Below are positions 1 to 11,574 of a stretch of 64,000 nt of DNA, one piece after another (positions within the stretch are counted from its first letter, which is position 1; each line of letters starts with the position of its first letter). The notes beneath the pieces were generated by a model. It was not told the origin of the DNA. It saw nothing but the letters and a program-made list of their open reading frames with translations, and did no database searches. The stretch spans positions 5,329,783-5,393,782 of the forward strand of contig NC_037653.1 in the NCBI RefSeq assembly GCF_003254395.2, in the 5' to 3' direction. The position numbers and the translations under genes are program-made. The stretch is from Apis mellifera. Its lineage: Eukaryota; Arthropoda; Insecta; Hymenoptera; Apidae.

Positions 1-238
1 ACATATGCGTTGCATAACGTACGAAACGAATAGGTACGAAAATATAAACATATCGTCGAAACGTTGCACGATGTAAACATACTTTAATTCGTACACTTCC
101 GAGAAACACACACGCTTTTGTTTTCCCCTTCCACCAAAACAGATCACACGTCCTTATTGCGTATAATCGTTCTACAGTCTCTATTCGACTTTCAAGTGGT
201 TCTCACGTTTTTCGTATTGCGCGTTCAATTTTATAAAA
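1..238. other. AT-rich unique sequence, no gene seen
   Basis: Mixed AT-rich sequence with scattered CpG. A 63-codon open frame runs through it but has no splice signals or recognisable protein character. It leads directly into the 217 bp repeat. Confidence 0.5.
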
Positions 239-895
239 GTGTTTCGTTATTTCGGCAAATATTTCGTTCCAAGCAATTATTTTTTAACAACGTGAAATGT
301 ATAAGATAACAAGATTGGATAGAATATCGCTGCATCGAGAAGAACTTTCTAATTTTCAGAGGTTAGATTCAACGTGATCGAATAAAGTACGCGAATAAAG
401 AGCATCGTAACGTTCCTTTATAAATTTGTGTTCGATTTTACAATAGTGGAAAATAGTGTTTCGTTATTCGGCAAATATTTCGTTCCAAGCAATTATTTTT
501 TAACAACGTGAAATGTATAAGATAACAAGATTAGATGGAATATCGCTGCATCGAGAAGAACTTTCTAATTTTCAGAGGTTAGATTCAACGTGATCGAATA
601 AAGTACGCGAATAAAGAGCATCGTAACGTTCCTTTATAAATTTGTGTTCGATTTTACAATAGTGGAAAATAGTGTTTCGTTATTCGGAAAATATTTCGTG
701 TCAACGTAGAAGCAATTATTTTTTAATAACGTGAAATGTGTAACAATTGGATGGAATATCTTATCGAATATCCTTGAGAAAAATTTTCGAGAGTTTCAGA
801 GGTTAGGTTCAACGTGATTCGACATGATCGAATACAAAAGTACGTGGAAGAGTATGGCAATGTCTTTTTTTCTATCCTTTTATAAATTTTCATTC
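239..895. repeat. Tandem array, ~217 bp unit, 3 copies
   Basis: The phrase gtgtttcgttat recurs at 239, 456 and 672, giving periods of 217 and 216 bp. Copies 1 and 2 are nearly identical, including the segments gcaattattttttaacaacg and gaggttagattcaacgtg. Copy 3 is diverged by substitutions and small indels. No open frame is shared in a way that suggests coding. Confidence 0.9.
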
Positions 896-1163
896 CAACT
901 GCTTCATTATTCAAAATTCTTCGATATTATTTATTTCTTACGTGATTCATATTGTTCTTAAATCTCAACTGTTTAATTTGCGTATCAGTCATTAGTTACA
1001 AATATTCAAAGAGAATAATAGATAAATAAAATCCTGTCGGGACAAAATCGAAAGAACGTAAATAAAAGGATGGAGGAAAACACGTTCCATTTATCGTTCG
1101 TGTGATCAAAAAATTCGACAAAATTCCGGTATGCATCGCTATTTCGAATATCGATGAAACTAT
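896..1163. other. AT-rich unique sequence, nothing recognised
   Basis: Non-repetitive AT-rich sequence between the 217 bp array and the open frames at 1164-1407. No exon, RNA gene or mobile element is evident. Confidence 0.4.
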
Positions 1164-1407
1164 TTAACCGCGTGTGTCATTATACGGAGATGGAATCGAG
1201 TGCACGATTTCGCAGTAGCAGCAGATGTCGGCGGTTTCGGCCAATATCGACGTTTCTGATAGTCGATTATTGAAATACAGTTCGTCGCGCTTTACCCAAG
1301 AGTTTCCTAATAGGACGATTCTCCTCGACGCTGCTTTCAGAAGTACTTTACCGAACACGTTATTTTCCGCTACAACCGACTTTAACGTTACTTCCAATCG
1401 ACTTTGA
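1164..1407. other. Overlapping open frames on both strands, function unknown
   Basis: A plus-strand frame of 60 codons begins with a true ATG at 1225, just after cgcagtagcagcag, which could be a 3' splice site, and ends at TGA 1405-1407. A minus-strand frame of 77 codons (1397 to 1164) covers the same bases but has no ATG at its upstream end. Base composition is more balanced than the surroundings and neither translation is low complexity. Neither product is recognised. One or both frames may be chance. Confidence 0.2.
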
Positions 1408-2380
1408 GGTTAATAGTTGTTTAACGTCAGTTTGCCTACCGCTTTCGCTACATGGCCGAGAAAAACGAAGTATCGGATGAAAAGAATCGAACGAAATTAC
1501 CTTCGATTGGACAACGCCAATTTTTATTCGAATTCGTGTTTATTCATTCGCGCGTGAATACACGATTCGAATCTTTTTAGGTTAATTTAATCTCCCGTAA
1601 AAATAGATACGGAGACAAAGGGGGATAGGCAAAACGAAACGAAACTTTCTCCCAAATAATTTCGGCGGAATCGTTTGGCGGCGTTGGGCGCCTCCCCCTA
1701 TTTTCGGCCGAATTTCATTACACTGCGCGTTGTATCGCGAAATTTATGTTCGAGCTTAAATTAGAATATCAGATTATCAAATTCTGGAAAGTTGGTAATT
1801 CCGGTATGCACGGGATCGGGCACGGGTGCCGCTTTTACGACAACGCAACCAGGCAACATTAATTAAACACAAATAAATGTAACTGGATTCCCGAATTTGC
1901 GGCGGGGCGAAAGCAAATCCGTTTTATCCGTTTAACGCCTGAACGTTGTAAAATTACTTGGAAAAACGAAGTAGAAATTTGTCGAATTAGAAGTTGGAGA
2001 GAGAAAGAGTGAGACAGATGCATTTGTCAACAACTGCGAGAAACTTGGATTTAAAAAAAAAAAATTAATAATTAGAAATTAATAATTAGATTTCAATTTT
2101 AAATTTATTATAGAAAAATTAATAATTCGTGAGAATTCATTTTTACGAAAATTCTTTAAATTATCTTCCTTTGTTTCTTTTCTTGTCATGCATTTGCCAC
2201 ACTGCGATATTTCGTAATTTTTCTCTCTCTTCGTCGAATATCGTATGATTCTTTTCACGAAGGAGATTTTATTATAGTAAAGCATATCCTCTCGAGCCGG
2301 TCACCGATCACAAGCCGTGAATTAGAGATTTAATCTGGCAGATTAGATTTTTTTTTCCCTATCATTCCGGTCGCGAAGCC
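1408..2380. other. Non-repetitive sequence with a small GC-richer patch
   Basis: Contains a GC-richer patch near 1665-1720 (ggcgccgccaaacg-like on the reverse strand) and another near 1800-1930 with CpG sites. 2050-2290 is strongly AT-rich. I see no splice-bounded frame, RNA gene or transposon here. Confidence 0.4.
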
Positions 2381-2384
2381 GCGA

Positions 2385-2590
2385 CGAATAAAGAAGGAGA
2401 AGAAGGAGAAGAAGAAGAAGAAGCTTTTGGCTGGAGATTCTCGAAAGGTAGGCAATATGTGTGTCACGTGCTTCGCTATCGTCTTCCGCCCTTCCGCTCT
2501 GCGCATCCTCCTCCTTTTCCCCCAGTGTCCTCCTGCACAGGGCTGCCACCAGCGATGGAAACTGACAATTGTTAAGTCGTGAAATAACTA
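2385..2590 (-). other. Weak open frame containing acidic/low-complexity sequence
   Basis: The minus frame is open from 2636 to 2343. Around 2450-2560 it reads as an acidic, Glu/Asp/Ser-rich stretch after a possible acceptor at the plus-strand complement ctgacaatt near 2564. Downstream it becomes poly-Leu from an (AGA)n tract at 2390-2420, and I find no good 5' splice site inside the frame. It may be a real exon fragment, but purine bias on one strand explains much of it. Confidence 0.15.
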
Positions 2591-2957
2591 ATAAATTCCA
2601 AAGATTAAAAATTTCGAAAATTTCAATGTTGTCCAAATTTCAACAAATCCAACGATTAAGAAATATTACAAATAATCCCACACAAATTACAAATTAATAA
2701 CAATTAATCAATTTATCGAAATTATAGAAAATTTGTATTTTTCTAAATCGCAAAGCCAGATCGATACGAAATCACAAGATTCGAATTTATCGTCGTAAGT
2801 TTCGAAATTGATCATCTCTCGGAAAAATAAAAGAAAAAGAAAAAAAATATTGGCAAAGCAAACGTTTATCCAAAATATTTGAATTGGAATCGACGAATAT
2901 CGAGCGATATTAAATCATCGTATCGGATTTATTAATACATCGGTGTATTGGTTACAG
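2591..2957. other. AT-rich unique sequence, nothing recognised
   Basis: Highly AT-rich, no stable open frame, no repeats longer than a few bases. It ends at the possible acceptor cggtgtattggttacag (2957). Confidence 0.4.
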
Positions 2958-3100
2958 GTGCAAGAGGGTATCGGTCCCATCGCTATCCGGGGGTCACGTG
3001 CGCCGCGTCAGGGCCGTAGGGTGGCGTTCTTGCGCAGGGGTGCAAGAAGTAAGGGCTGTTTCGTGAGCTGCATACGGGAGAACGGGAGAGCAGAGAGCCG
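2958..3100 (+). CDS. Candidate internal exon, unknown product
   Basis: A GC-rich block is bounded by ggttacag at 2957 and by a good 5' splice site, ccg/gtgagaat, at 3101. A second possible donor, gaa/gtaagg, lies at 3049. The first frame is open for 47 codons and gives an Arg/Gly-rich peptide (begins VQEGIGPIAIRGS). A second frame is also open for most of the length, so the frame evidence is weak. The pyrimidine tract before the acceptor is poor. No family is recognised. Alternatives are a non-coding exon or a CpG-rich regulatory island. Confidence 0.25.
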
Positions 3101-3327
3101 GTGAGAATCGAGAGAATCGAAATTTCCGCGAACAGCCACGGGCATTTTTACGTGGGCATCCATCCAAGCTCGATCTATCGCGAGGGTTCTCTGGCTTAAA
3201 GGGAAGGGGAGGGGAGAGAGGGAGGGAGAGAAGACGAAATTTTCAATGGCCTTAACTAGTGGAACTCGGGGGGAAATATTAATTTTAATTTGATGGAGAA
3301 AGAGAACGATTTTTGTCGGATTTTTAG
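3101..3327. other. Purine-rich non-coding stretch
   Basis: Includes gggaaggggaggggagaga around 3200-3222, a short G/A-rich run. No frame or splice evidence. Confidence 0.4.
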
Positions 3328-3379
3328 TGATGGGTTAGAGTTGCTCGCGATCTCTTATCTCGTTTATTTGTATTGTAAT

Positions 3380-3420
<41 letters not shown>

Positions 3421-3937
3421 AGAAAGTTTTATAAGTTTCTTGTTAATTAGTTTATTATTATTATAGTATATTATTTATTAATTTGATGTAAATGATTTAG
3501 TGATGGGTTAGAGTTGCTCGCGAACTCTTATTTCGTTTATTTGTATCGTAATTCGATATATATATGAAAGAGAGTTTTATAAGTTTCTTGTTAATTAGTT
3601 TATTATTATTATTATAGTATTACTTATTATTTATTAATTTGATGTAAATGATTTAGTGATGGGTTAGAGTTGCTCGCGATCTCTCATCTCGTTTATTTGT
3701 ACTTATAATTCGATATATATATGAAAGAGAGTTTTATATTTCTTGTTAATTAGTTTATTATTATTATTATAGTATTACTTATTATTTATTAATTTGATAT
3801 AAATGATTTAGTGATGGGTTAGAGTTGCTCGCGATTTTTTATCTCGTTTATTTATATTGTAATTCGATATATATGAAAGAGAGTTTTATATTTCTTGTTA
3901 ATTAGTTTATTATTATTTATTAATTTGATGTAAATGA
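3328..3937. repeat. Tandem array, ~155-172 bp unit, 4 copies, with (AT)n
   Basis: Units begin gtgatgggttagagttgctc at 3328, 3500, 3656 and 3811, with periods of 172, 156 and 155 bp. Each has a tcgatatatat core. In copy 1 this core expands to an (AT)n microsatellite at 3383-3417, which accounts for its longer period. Units end with attaatttgatgtaaatga. Confidence 0.92.
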
Positions 3938-4299
3938 ACGTACAAATAAATTTACGTGAAATTAATGAAATTTTCCAAACATTGCTACGTTAATTTGGAT
4001 ATCTGAAGCATAAAAATTCCACGATCTAATCTAATTACCGTGAAACGGAAGAAATATCATTTAAAAATATCGTTCGAAATTTTATTCTACGTATATGTCA
4101 AGGATTAAAAAATTGGAAAGGGATAAAAATATTTAAAAAATTCACGTAGACGTTCTACCTATTTTAATAAGTCGACTCGTATTATAATTCGACATATACG
4201 ATGGAAAAAACTCTTTTTGAACAACAAAATTATCCACACAATTTTATATATATACATATACACAAAAAATAATCGATCGTCTATGGAAATCTTACAAAA
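3938..4299. other. AT-rich unique sequence
   Basis: Non-repetitive and AT-rich; no gene or RNA seen. Confidence 0.4.
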
Positions 4300-5035
4300 G
4301 CTGTATCCCCTTCCCCTCCTCCAAAAATCCAGAGAAAAGAAAAGAAAAGAAAAATAAAGGAAAGGAATCAAGAAGGTCCAAGAAGATCCACGCGAGAGAA
4401 GGAGGGGGACAAAAAAAACCAAGAAAGAGAGAGAAAGAGAGAGAGAGGAATAAAAGAGGGACGGCTGCGAGAAGGAGGAGGCGGAGGAGATGCATCTTTT
4501 CCATGCCGTATTACCATAGCAATGGCGGCAAATCAAATTGAATAAAAATTTATGTATCAGAAAGGCAATAAAACGGAATAGATTTGGGGCACGAATGGGG
4601 CCGAATCCATCAGGATCCTTGGATCCTCCTCCCTCCCCCTCCCCGATAAAGGTGGGATCGTTTGGTGGGTCCGCGCGTGCACGGAGGAGAGGGGAGGGGA
4701 GAGGTGTGTGTGCGCGCGTGTATCCCGGCCGATTCGAGCCGGGATTGTCGAATTGTTGCCGCGAAATTTATTCCACCTACACGTATACACGTAGAAGGAG
4801 GGAGGGAGGGGAGGGGGAGAGGGGGCGTACACGTGGAAACGGGGCGGTGGAAAGGGTGTAAGAGGACCTGAGCCACTGCCACCCTCCTCCTTTCTCCATC
4901 GAAATCGGCTTTACGATATTACGCCGGCCGGGGGAGAAGCCCGGGACATCCGGTTTATGCGGCCGCGCCGAGCCTTTCTCTATCCATCTCCGTCCTCGTC
5001 ACGCAAACTTTGCGCTATACGCGGCTCTTGATTGC
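4300..5035. other. Purine-rich then CpG-rich island with G-quadruplex motif
   Basis: 4320-4500 is A/G-rich on the plus strand. 4560-4990 is a CpG-rich island with G-rich plus-strand runs at 4681-4705 and 4800-4825; the second has five G runs of three or more, separated by 1-3 bases, a canonical G4 pattern. Open frames on both strands here are Arg/Gly- or Pro/Ser-rich and look like composition effects. The island could be a promoter or regulatory region. Confidence 0.4.
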
Positions 5036-5233
5036 TTCTCTCTCTCTCTCTTCCTTTCTTTCTTTCTTTCTTTCTCTCTTTCTTAAGGAGAGTTTATTTC
5101 GAAAAAGTTTTTCTTTCCTTTCTTTTTCTTGCTTTCTATCTTTTTATCGTCGAATTATTGATATAATTCAATTGGATTTGAAACGTGTTGATCAACGAAA
5201 AGGATGCAACGACGAGGATGGTATGGCTTTTCT

Positions 5234-5268
<35 letters not shown>

Positions 5269-6400
5269 TTCTCTTTTTTTTAAGGCAAGCTTAGTAATTT
5301 CCTTCGAAAAAGTTCTTTCCTTTCTTTTTCTTGCTTTCTATATTTTTATCGTCGAATCATTGATATAACCACGTCGGATATCATTGCATTTGAAACGTGT
5401 CGATCAACAAAAAGGATGCAATGACGAGGATGGTATGGCTTTTGTTCTCTCTCTCTCTCTTTTTCTTTCTTTCTTTTTCTTAAAGTTTAATAATTTTTTT
5501 CGAAAAAGTTCTTCTTTCCTTTCTTTTTCTTGCTTTCTATCTTTTTATCGTCGAATCATTGATATGTCGGATATCATTGAATTTGAAGCGTTATCGCACG
5601 ATATATAAATACGCGTGTCGAGGATGCAACGACGAAGATGGTGTGGTTTTTGTTCTTCTCTCTTTCTTTCTCTTTCTTTCTCTCTTTCTTAAGGCTTAGC
5701 GATTTCGAAAAAGTTCTTTTTCCTTTCTTTTTCTTGCTTTCTATCTTTTTTATTGTCGAATCATTGATATAACCCACGTCGAATATTATTGGATTTGAAA
5801 TGCGATGTGTCGATTAATGAAAAGAATATAACGATGAAAATGATATGGTTTTTTGTTCTTTTTTTCTCTCTCTCTTTCTCTTTCTCTTTCTTAAAGCTTA
5901 GTGATTTCTTTCAAAAAAATTCTTCTTTCCTTTCTTTTTCTTGCTTTCTATCTTTTTATCGTCGAATCGTCAACGACGAAGATGGTGTGGTTTTTGTTCT
6001 TTTTTCTCTCTTTCTCTCTTTCTCTCTTTCTTTCTTAAGGCTTAGCAATTTCTTTCAAAAAAGTTCTTCTTTCCTTTCTTTTTTCTTGCTTTCTATCTTT
6101 TTATCATCGAATTATTGATATAAACCACGCCGAATATTATTGGATTTGAAACGTGTCGATCAACGAAAAGGATACAACGATAAAGATGGTGTAGTTTTTG
6201 TTCTTCTTTCTCTCTCTCTTTCTCTTTCTCTCTTTCTTTCTTAAGGCTTAGCAATTTCTTTCGAAAAAGTTCTTCTTTCCTTTCTTTTCCTTGCTTTCTA
6301 TTTTTTTATCGTCGAATCATTGGATTTGAAATCTTATCGCGCGATATGTAAGAGGATGCAACGACAAAGATGGCTTTCTTCTCTCTCTCTTTCTCTCTCG
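5036..6400. repeat. Tandem array, ~200 bp pyrimidine-rich unit, 7 copies
   Basis: The phrase ttgctttctat recurs with its gct at 5131, 5333, 5532, 5736, 5943, 6088 and 6293 (spacings 202, 199, 204, 207, 145, 205). Each unit has a variable (CT)n/(CTTT)n tract, then aggcttagcaatttc, a T/C-rich run, atcgtcgaatcattgatat, and gatgcaacgacgaggatgg. Translations of this array are low complexity and are not genes. Confidence 0.9.
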
Positions 6401-6779
6401 TGGAATATAGATTCTTGAACTTTTTAAAAAGTTTCCAAATTAATATTCACGCAGAATCATTTCTCAATCATTTCAAAATCTCAGATTCGTAGCGAAAAAT
6501 CATTCTTAGACATCAAAGCCTTACCTTTCCACGTTTTCCCATTTAAAAATCTCGAAACGAATAAAATTAATCATCGTTATTTTTCCTTCCATCCTTCTTC
6601 CACCCTTCTTTCTCTCGATCTCACGTGGCGGATCCTTCCCTTTTTTTTCGCGATTAATCGAAAGAAAGGGAAGAAAGAGAAAAAAAAAAGAAAAAACAGA
6701 ATAAAACGCTCGAAATCGAGTCAAATATTTGCTCGCGAGACCCGTTTAAGAGCAAGCTCTCCCCTCTCCCCTGATTATA
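6401..6779. other. AT-rich non-repetitive sequence
   Basis: Includes short A/G and T/C runs (6590-6700). No supported feature. Confidence 0.4.
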
Positions 6780-7120
6780 ATTTCGTCCCGATGTCGTGGT
6801 CCATTTCTGGAGCCAATGCGAGGAGTGGAGAGAGAAGTGGACAAGAAGAAGAAAGAAAGAAAAGAAATGACGGATCGAATCGAGATAAAGACGTCGCCAG
6901 GTGAAGTATTTGATCACCCTGTAGGAGCGGAACAATGAAGAGGAGGAGGAGGAGGAGAGGTTTTATCCTGGCGGTGACGACATCGTTTCGGTGAAGTATA
7001 GCCCCGCCGCGAAATTCGGCGGAAGAATCCATATCCACGATCGTTTTATGGGGAGCCGGGCATTAAATCGAGCCCGGCATTGAATCGAGGAATATCACCC
7101 CCTCCCCCCCCTTATGCGCG
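6780..7120. other. GC-richer island, possible regulatory sequence
   Basis: Non-repetitive with higher GC and CpG content than its neighbours, including an inverted motif ccgccgcgaaattcggcgg near 7003-7021. A minus-strand frame runs through it, but the translation is Leu/Ser-rich over the purine tract. No gene is called. Confidence 0.3.
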
Positions 7121-7229
7121 AGTAATAACAAACGTCTTGGGTGAAATAGCCCTTTGAATGTGAATTATTTCGATTCGGGGGAAATATGGAGTTTTTCTTC
7201 TTCGAATCGATCTGTATTTTTCTCCTTTT

Positions 7230-8556
7230 CTTTTCGTTTTTAATCTTTTTTAATTTTTAAAGAAACGAGAGGATTAGAATCGTAGCTGTTGTATATATAA
7301 CACAAGACCGATAAATAATGGAATCGATTCGACGATTTATATAAAAATGTGCAAAGTTTTCGCGATGATAAAATAATTCATGTTCCATTGGAAAGTAAGA
7401 AAATATTGTGAATCGAGTAATTTTCGATTTTAATTTTTTTTAATTTAAAGAAACGAGACGATTAGAATCGCAGCTGTTGTATATTTAACACAAGACCGAT
7501 AAATAATGGAATCGATTTATATAAAAATGTGCAAAGTTTTCGCGATGATAAAATAATTCATGTTCCATTGGAAAGTAAGAAAATATTGTGAATCGAGTAA
7601 TTTTCGATTTTAATTTTTTTTAATTTAATTTAAAGAATCGCAGCTGTTGTATATATAACACAAGACCGATAAATAATGAAATCGATTTATATAAAAATGT
7701 GCAAAATTTTCGTGATGATAAAATAATTCATGTTCCATTGGAAAGTAAGAAAATATTGTGAATCGAGTAATTTTCGATTTTAATTTTTTTTAATTTAAAG
7801 AAACGAGACGATTAGAATCGCAGCTGTTGTATATTTAACACAAGACCGATAAATAATGGAATCGATTTATATAAAAATGTGCAAAGTTTTCGCGATGATA
7901 AAATAATTCATGTTCCATTGGAAAGTAAGAAAATATTGTGAATCGAGTAATTTTTGTACGTAATGTTCGATTTTAATTTTTTTTAATTTAAAGAAACGAG
8001 AGGAGAGAAGACTGAAGAATCGTGACTGTTGTATATATAATACAAGACTAATAAATAATGGAATCGATTCGATGATTTATATAAAAATGTGTAAAGTTTT
8101 CGCGATGATAAAATAATTCATGTTCCATTGGAAAGTAAGAAAATATTGTGAATCGAGTAATTTTCGTACGTAATGTTCGATTTTAATTTTTTTTAATTTA
8201 ATTTAAAGAAATTAAGAGAGGATTAGAATCTGTTGTATACATAACACAAGACCGATAAATAATGGAATCGATTTATATAAAAATGTGCAAAGTTTTCGCG
8301 ATGATAAAATAATTCATGTTCCATTGGAAAGTAAGAAAATATTGTGAATCGAGTAATTTTCGATTTTAATTTTTTTTAATTTAAAGAAACGAAAGGAGAG
8401 AAGATTGAAGAATCGTGACTGTTGTATATATAACACAAGACCGATAAATAATGGAATCGATTTATATAAAAATGTGCAAAGTTTTCGCGATGATAAAATA
8501 ATTCATGTTCCATTGGAAAATAAGAAAATATTGTAAATCGAGTAATTTTTGTATGT
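7230..8556. repeat. Tandem array, ~170-210 bp unit, 7 copies
   Basis: The phrase tgttccattggaaa recurs at 7381, 7561, 7731, 7911, 8121, 8317 and 8506 (spacings 180, 170, 180, 210, 196, 189). Units share cagctgttgtatatataaca, gaccgataaataatggaatc, aaaatgtgcaaagttttcgc and gtgaatcgagtaattttcg. Length variation comes from small indels near the aatttaaagaaacgag junction. Confidence 0.93.
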
Positions 8557-8898
8557 AATTAACGATTCACTCACCCAAAAGAGAATGTTCAGAGAGGAGA
8601 TAATACACGTACCTGGAACAGAAAAAGAAAAAAGACGTGATAAAATGATCATTGATAATACAATTATTAGTGTATTTGTAATTAATTATTTCTATATTAT
8701 TATTGAAATTATTAAAATATATATATATAAAGAGACAAGAATAGGAAAAATATTTGTTATTCTCAAAATTATTATTTCTCAAAATTTTTCCCCCAACTTT
8801 CTGCAAAATCAGGCAGAATTGGATAACGAGGAAATTTGATTTTCCAAGGGAAACTGGCAGATATCTCGAGAATCGCATATTCCAGGTGGAGAAACTAC
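8557..8898. other. AT-rich sequence flanking candidate minus-strand exon
   Basis: Very AT-rich to about 8800, then balanced composition near the exon. Read on the minus strand this would be the intron start, beginning gtagtttc. Confidence 0.4.
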
Positions 8899-9024
8899 CT
8901 GGGTCTCTCTTCGTAGGGCTTGCATTTGTTGAAGGACGTTGTCCAAGTGCTTGGTAAGCACACTGCCACTCCTACGAAGCTTTAATCGTGCATCGAGAAT
9001 TCTCCGTACACGTTTGCCAGGTTG
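8899..9024 (-). CDS. Candidate internal exon, 42 codons, unknown product
   Basis: On the minus strand a 126 bp block is bounded by a 3' splice site, gctaattcccag (AG at 9026-9025), and by a near-consensus 5' site, cag/gtagtt (GT at 8898-8897). The length is a multiple of three and the block is phase 0 in the open frame; both other minus frames contain stops. The frame continues open on both sides (9069 to 8809). The peptide is basic and helix-like, with RRILDARLKLRRSG followed by a Leu/Gln-rich segment, HLDNVLQQMQALRRE, which could be a short coiled coil. No ATG is needed if internal. A competing plus-strand exon (8886-8953, acceptor tattccag, donor ttg/gtaagc) is possible but has a poorer pyrimidine tract. 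The family is not recognised. Confidence 0.45.
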
Positions 9025-9369
9025 CTGGGAATTAGCGCTAGGGAAATCGAATGTATTTTGGAAAAACAAAGCGTCGAAAGTGTTTCGATTCGTTGAACGA
9101 ACAAGATAACTTGATGTAACTACGTGCTGACCATGATTTTCGAGAAAATTTTGTAGCTAAATCTGTTCTGAATCAATATTAACAACGAATATTTTATCAG
9201 GTAATAAAATAGAAGTATTCGAATAAATTGGAATAAATTGTCTGCAATTAGAAAGAAGAAGTAACAAGTTTTAAGATTATTAATTATCTTTTTAATTGGA
9301 TATGGAATTACATATAAATTGATAAATTGATTTATCTCGTTTCAGAATGAAATTTGTTTATTCTTTATT
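9025..9369. other. AT-rich unique sequence
   Basis: Upstream intron side of the minus-strand candidate exon. Nothing else recognised. Confidence 0.4.
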
Positions 9370-9720
9370 CTCCCCCTTCTTGGTCCGTTTTTCACGGAAG
9401 CCTGAACCATGGTCATCGGCATTCGCTCACCACGCACGGATGAGGATCCAGCTTCCATTTCGCGTTTGCCCCGCTAATTGATTTAATTGATCTCACGTGC
9501 ACGCTACGTCATTATTGATGCGTGGTCCAGCGACACATTAAAATTACTGGGTCCAATCGAATTGGCAGGCAATGACGCGAGATGCCGAGACACACAGCGA
9601 GCGAAGCGGCAATTGCAAGGTAGGCTAGCTTTGCAAATCAACCGTGCACGAGCGAACATTCGAAATGCTTCACCATGACTGCCTTCCCTAACACGCCCAA
9701 ACGGGGAGAGGGGAGAGGGA
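9370..9720. other. GC-richer island with possible plus-strand frame
   Basis: Balanced-composition, non-repetitive block. A plus frame is open from 9487 to 9678 (its first codon is not ATG) and crosses a possible donor, caag/gtaggc, near 9620. Homeodomain-like TAATTG/CAATTA cores occur at 9475-9490. It could be an exon or a conserved regulatory element. Confidence 0.25.
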
Positions 9721-10094
9721 GACCCTTCCTTTTATTTAGCGAACTTATCGTGAATTCTGGTCAAGCCGCTACCATTCGAGTAATCGAGAAAAAGAATTTA
9801 ATCAGTTCGTCCCCCGAAACGTTTACTTTAGTTTCATTTTTTCGTTTTTATTCGATACGAGACACGAATTGATTCCGAATCTTTTGATTATTACAATTGG
9901 AAATCGTGGCGAAAGATTGCAGGGAAGTAATAATAATAAAAAGAGGGAGTGTTATTTTATAGTGTATGATATATTTAAAAATAAAACTTATCGAAAATTC
10001 TTATCGTGAATTATTTCTTGCTGATTAATATATTAATATAAAATATGTGATTATAATAGGATAGTTGTTCTAATAGTAGCGACGTCCACTAGCG
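9721..10094. other. AT-rich unique sequence
   Basis: No supported feature. Grades into the purine-rich domain. Confidence 0.4.
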
Positions 10095-11400
10095 TAAAAT
10101 TGAACCAAAGAAGAAGAAGAAGCGAAAGAAGATGGTAGAAGGCGGAAAGAAAGGATAAAATAGGAAAAAAAATAGGATAATAAATAAAATAATAAAAGAA
10201 GAATGAAAATATTAAAGAATTAGAAACAATAAAAAAGTACCGTGCAAGAGAGAAAAAAAATAAAAAGTGGAAGAATGGAAAAAAAGGAAGAATAATGATG
10301 ATTAAAAGAAAAGCGGGGAGAATAATAAAGAAGTTGGAAGAATAATAAAGGGAGAAATGAGAGGAGGAATGAGAGGAGGATGACAAAGAAATGAAAACAA
10401 AAATGACAAAAAAGCAGAGAAAATAATAAAAGCAGAACCAGCAAGAAAAGCAGGAAAAAAAGCAGAAACAGAAGGAAAGGAGGAGCAGAAAAAAAAACGA
10501 AAGGAGAAACATAAGCAGAAGCAGACAGAAAAGAAGAAAGAGAAAAAGGAGAAAAAGTAGAACAAAACAGAAGTAGAGGGGAAAAGAAAAAGAGAAGCAA
10601 GGAGAAGGAGAAATAGAAGAAGAAGCAGAAAGAGAAGCAGAAGGAGATGCAGAAAGAGAAGCAGAAGGAAAAGTAAAAGGAGAAACAGAAGCACAAGCAG
10701 AAAGAGAAGAAGAAAGAAAACAAGAAGAATGGAAAGCAGAAATAGATGCAGAAATAGACAAAAAAGAGAAGAAGAAAGAGAAGGAGAAGCAGAAAGAGAA
10801 GCAGAAGGAAAAGCAGAAGAAAAAGTAAAAGGAGAAGCACAAGCAGAAGGAGAAGGAGAAAGAGAAGAAGGAGAAGGAAAAGCAGAAACAGAAGCAGAAG
10901 TAGATGGGAAAAGAGAAAGAGAAGAAAGAGAAGTAGATAAACAGAAAGAGAAGCAGAAAGAAAAGCAGAAAGAAAAGTAAAAGAAGAAACAGAAGGAGAA
11001 GGAGAAAGAGAAGGAGGAGAATGAAAAGCAGAAGCAGAAACACAAGCAGAAGAAGAAGTAGAAAGAAAAGGAGAAACAAAAGGAGAAACAGAAACAGAAA
11101 TAGAAGTAGAAGTAGACGATTGATTTCCGTATGAAGAGGAACACAAAGAAAGGACAAGAAAAATGATAAGGGTGGGTGAAAAATGACAAAAAAAGATGGA
11201 AAATGAAAACGATAGAAAGGTGACAGGGGAGGGAAAAGAAAAAGAATGATTAAAAAAGATATGGGAGAAAACAGAGGTAGATGGGAAAAAATGATTATAA
11301 GAAAAGAAAGGGAAGTTAATGAAGATGACAATATAGAAAAAAAGAGTGGGTAGAGAATAAGGATATCAAAGAAAAGGTAGATGAAAGTGGTAAAATATTA
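10095..11400. repeat. Long purine-strand low-complexity tract (AGAAGC/GGAGAA)n
   Basis: About 1.3 kb in which the plus strand is almost all A and G, dominated by imperfect hexamers such as agaagcagaaggaga. The open frames on the minus strand (up to 426 codons) are Phe/Leu/Ser homopolymer-like and overlap each other in several frames, as expected from a pyrimidine strand lacking stops. They are not genes. Confidence 0.9.
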
Positions 11401-11406
11401 AGAATT

Positions 11407-11574
11407 GTGTGAAGAGGAATTGATAAATTTCCGTGTGAAGAGGAATTGATAAATTTCCGTGTGAAGAGGAATTGATAAATTTCTGTGTGAAGAGGAATTG
11501 ATAAATTTCCGTGTGAAGAGGAATTGATAAATTTCCGCGTGAAGAGGAATTGATAAATTTCCGTGTGAAGAAGA
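11407..11574. repeat. 26 bp minisatellite, block 1 (~6 copies)
   Basis: The unit is gtgtgaagaggaattgataa plus atttcc (26 bp), repeated about 6.5 times with few substitutions (gtgt/gcgt, tttcc/tttct). It ends by running into the spacer gaataaagaaaaaaag. Confidence 0.95.

Noticed and set aside
10051..11331. 426-codon minus-strand open frame and overlapping 308- and 295-codon frames
   Set aside because: Phe/Leu/Ser low-complexity translations of a purine-rich plus strand; several frames are open together, as expected when one strand lacks stop codons.
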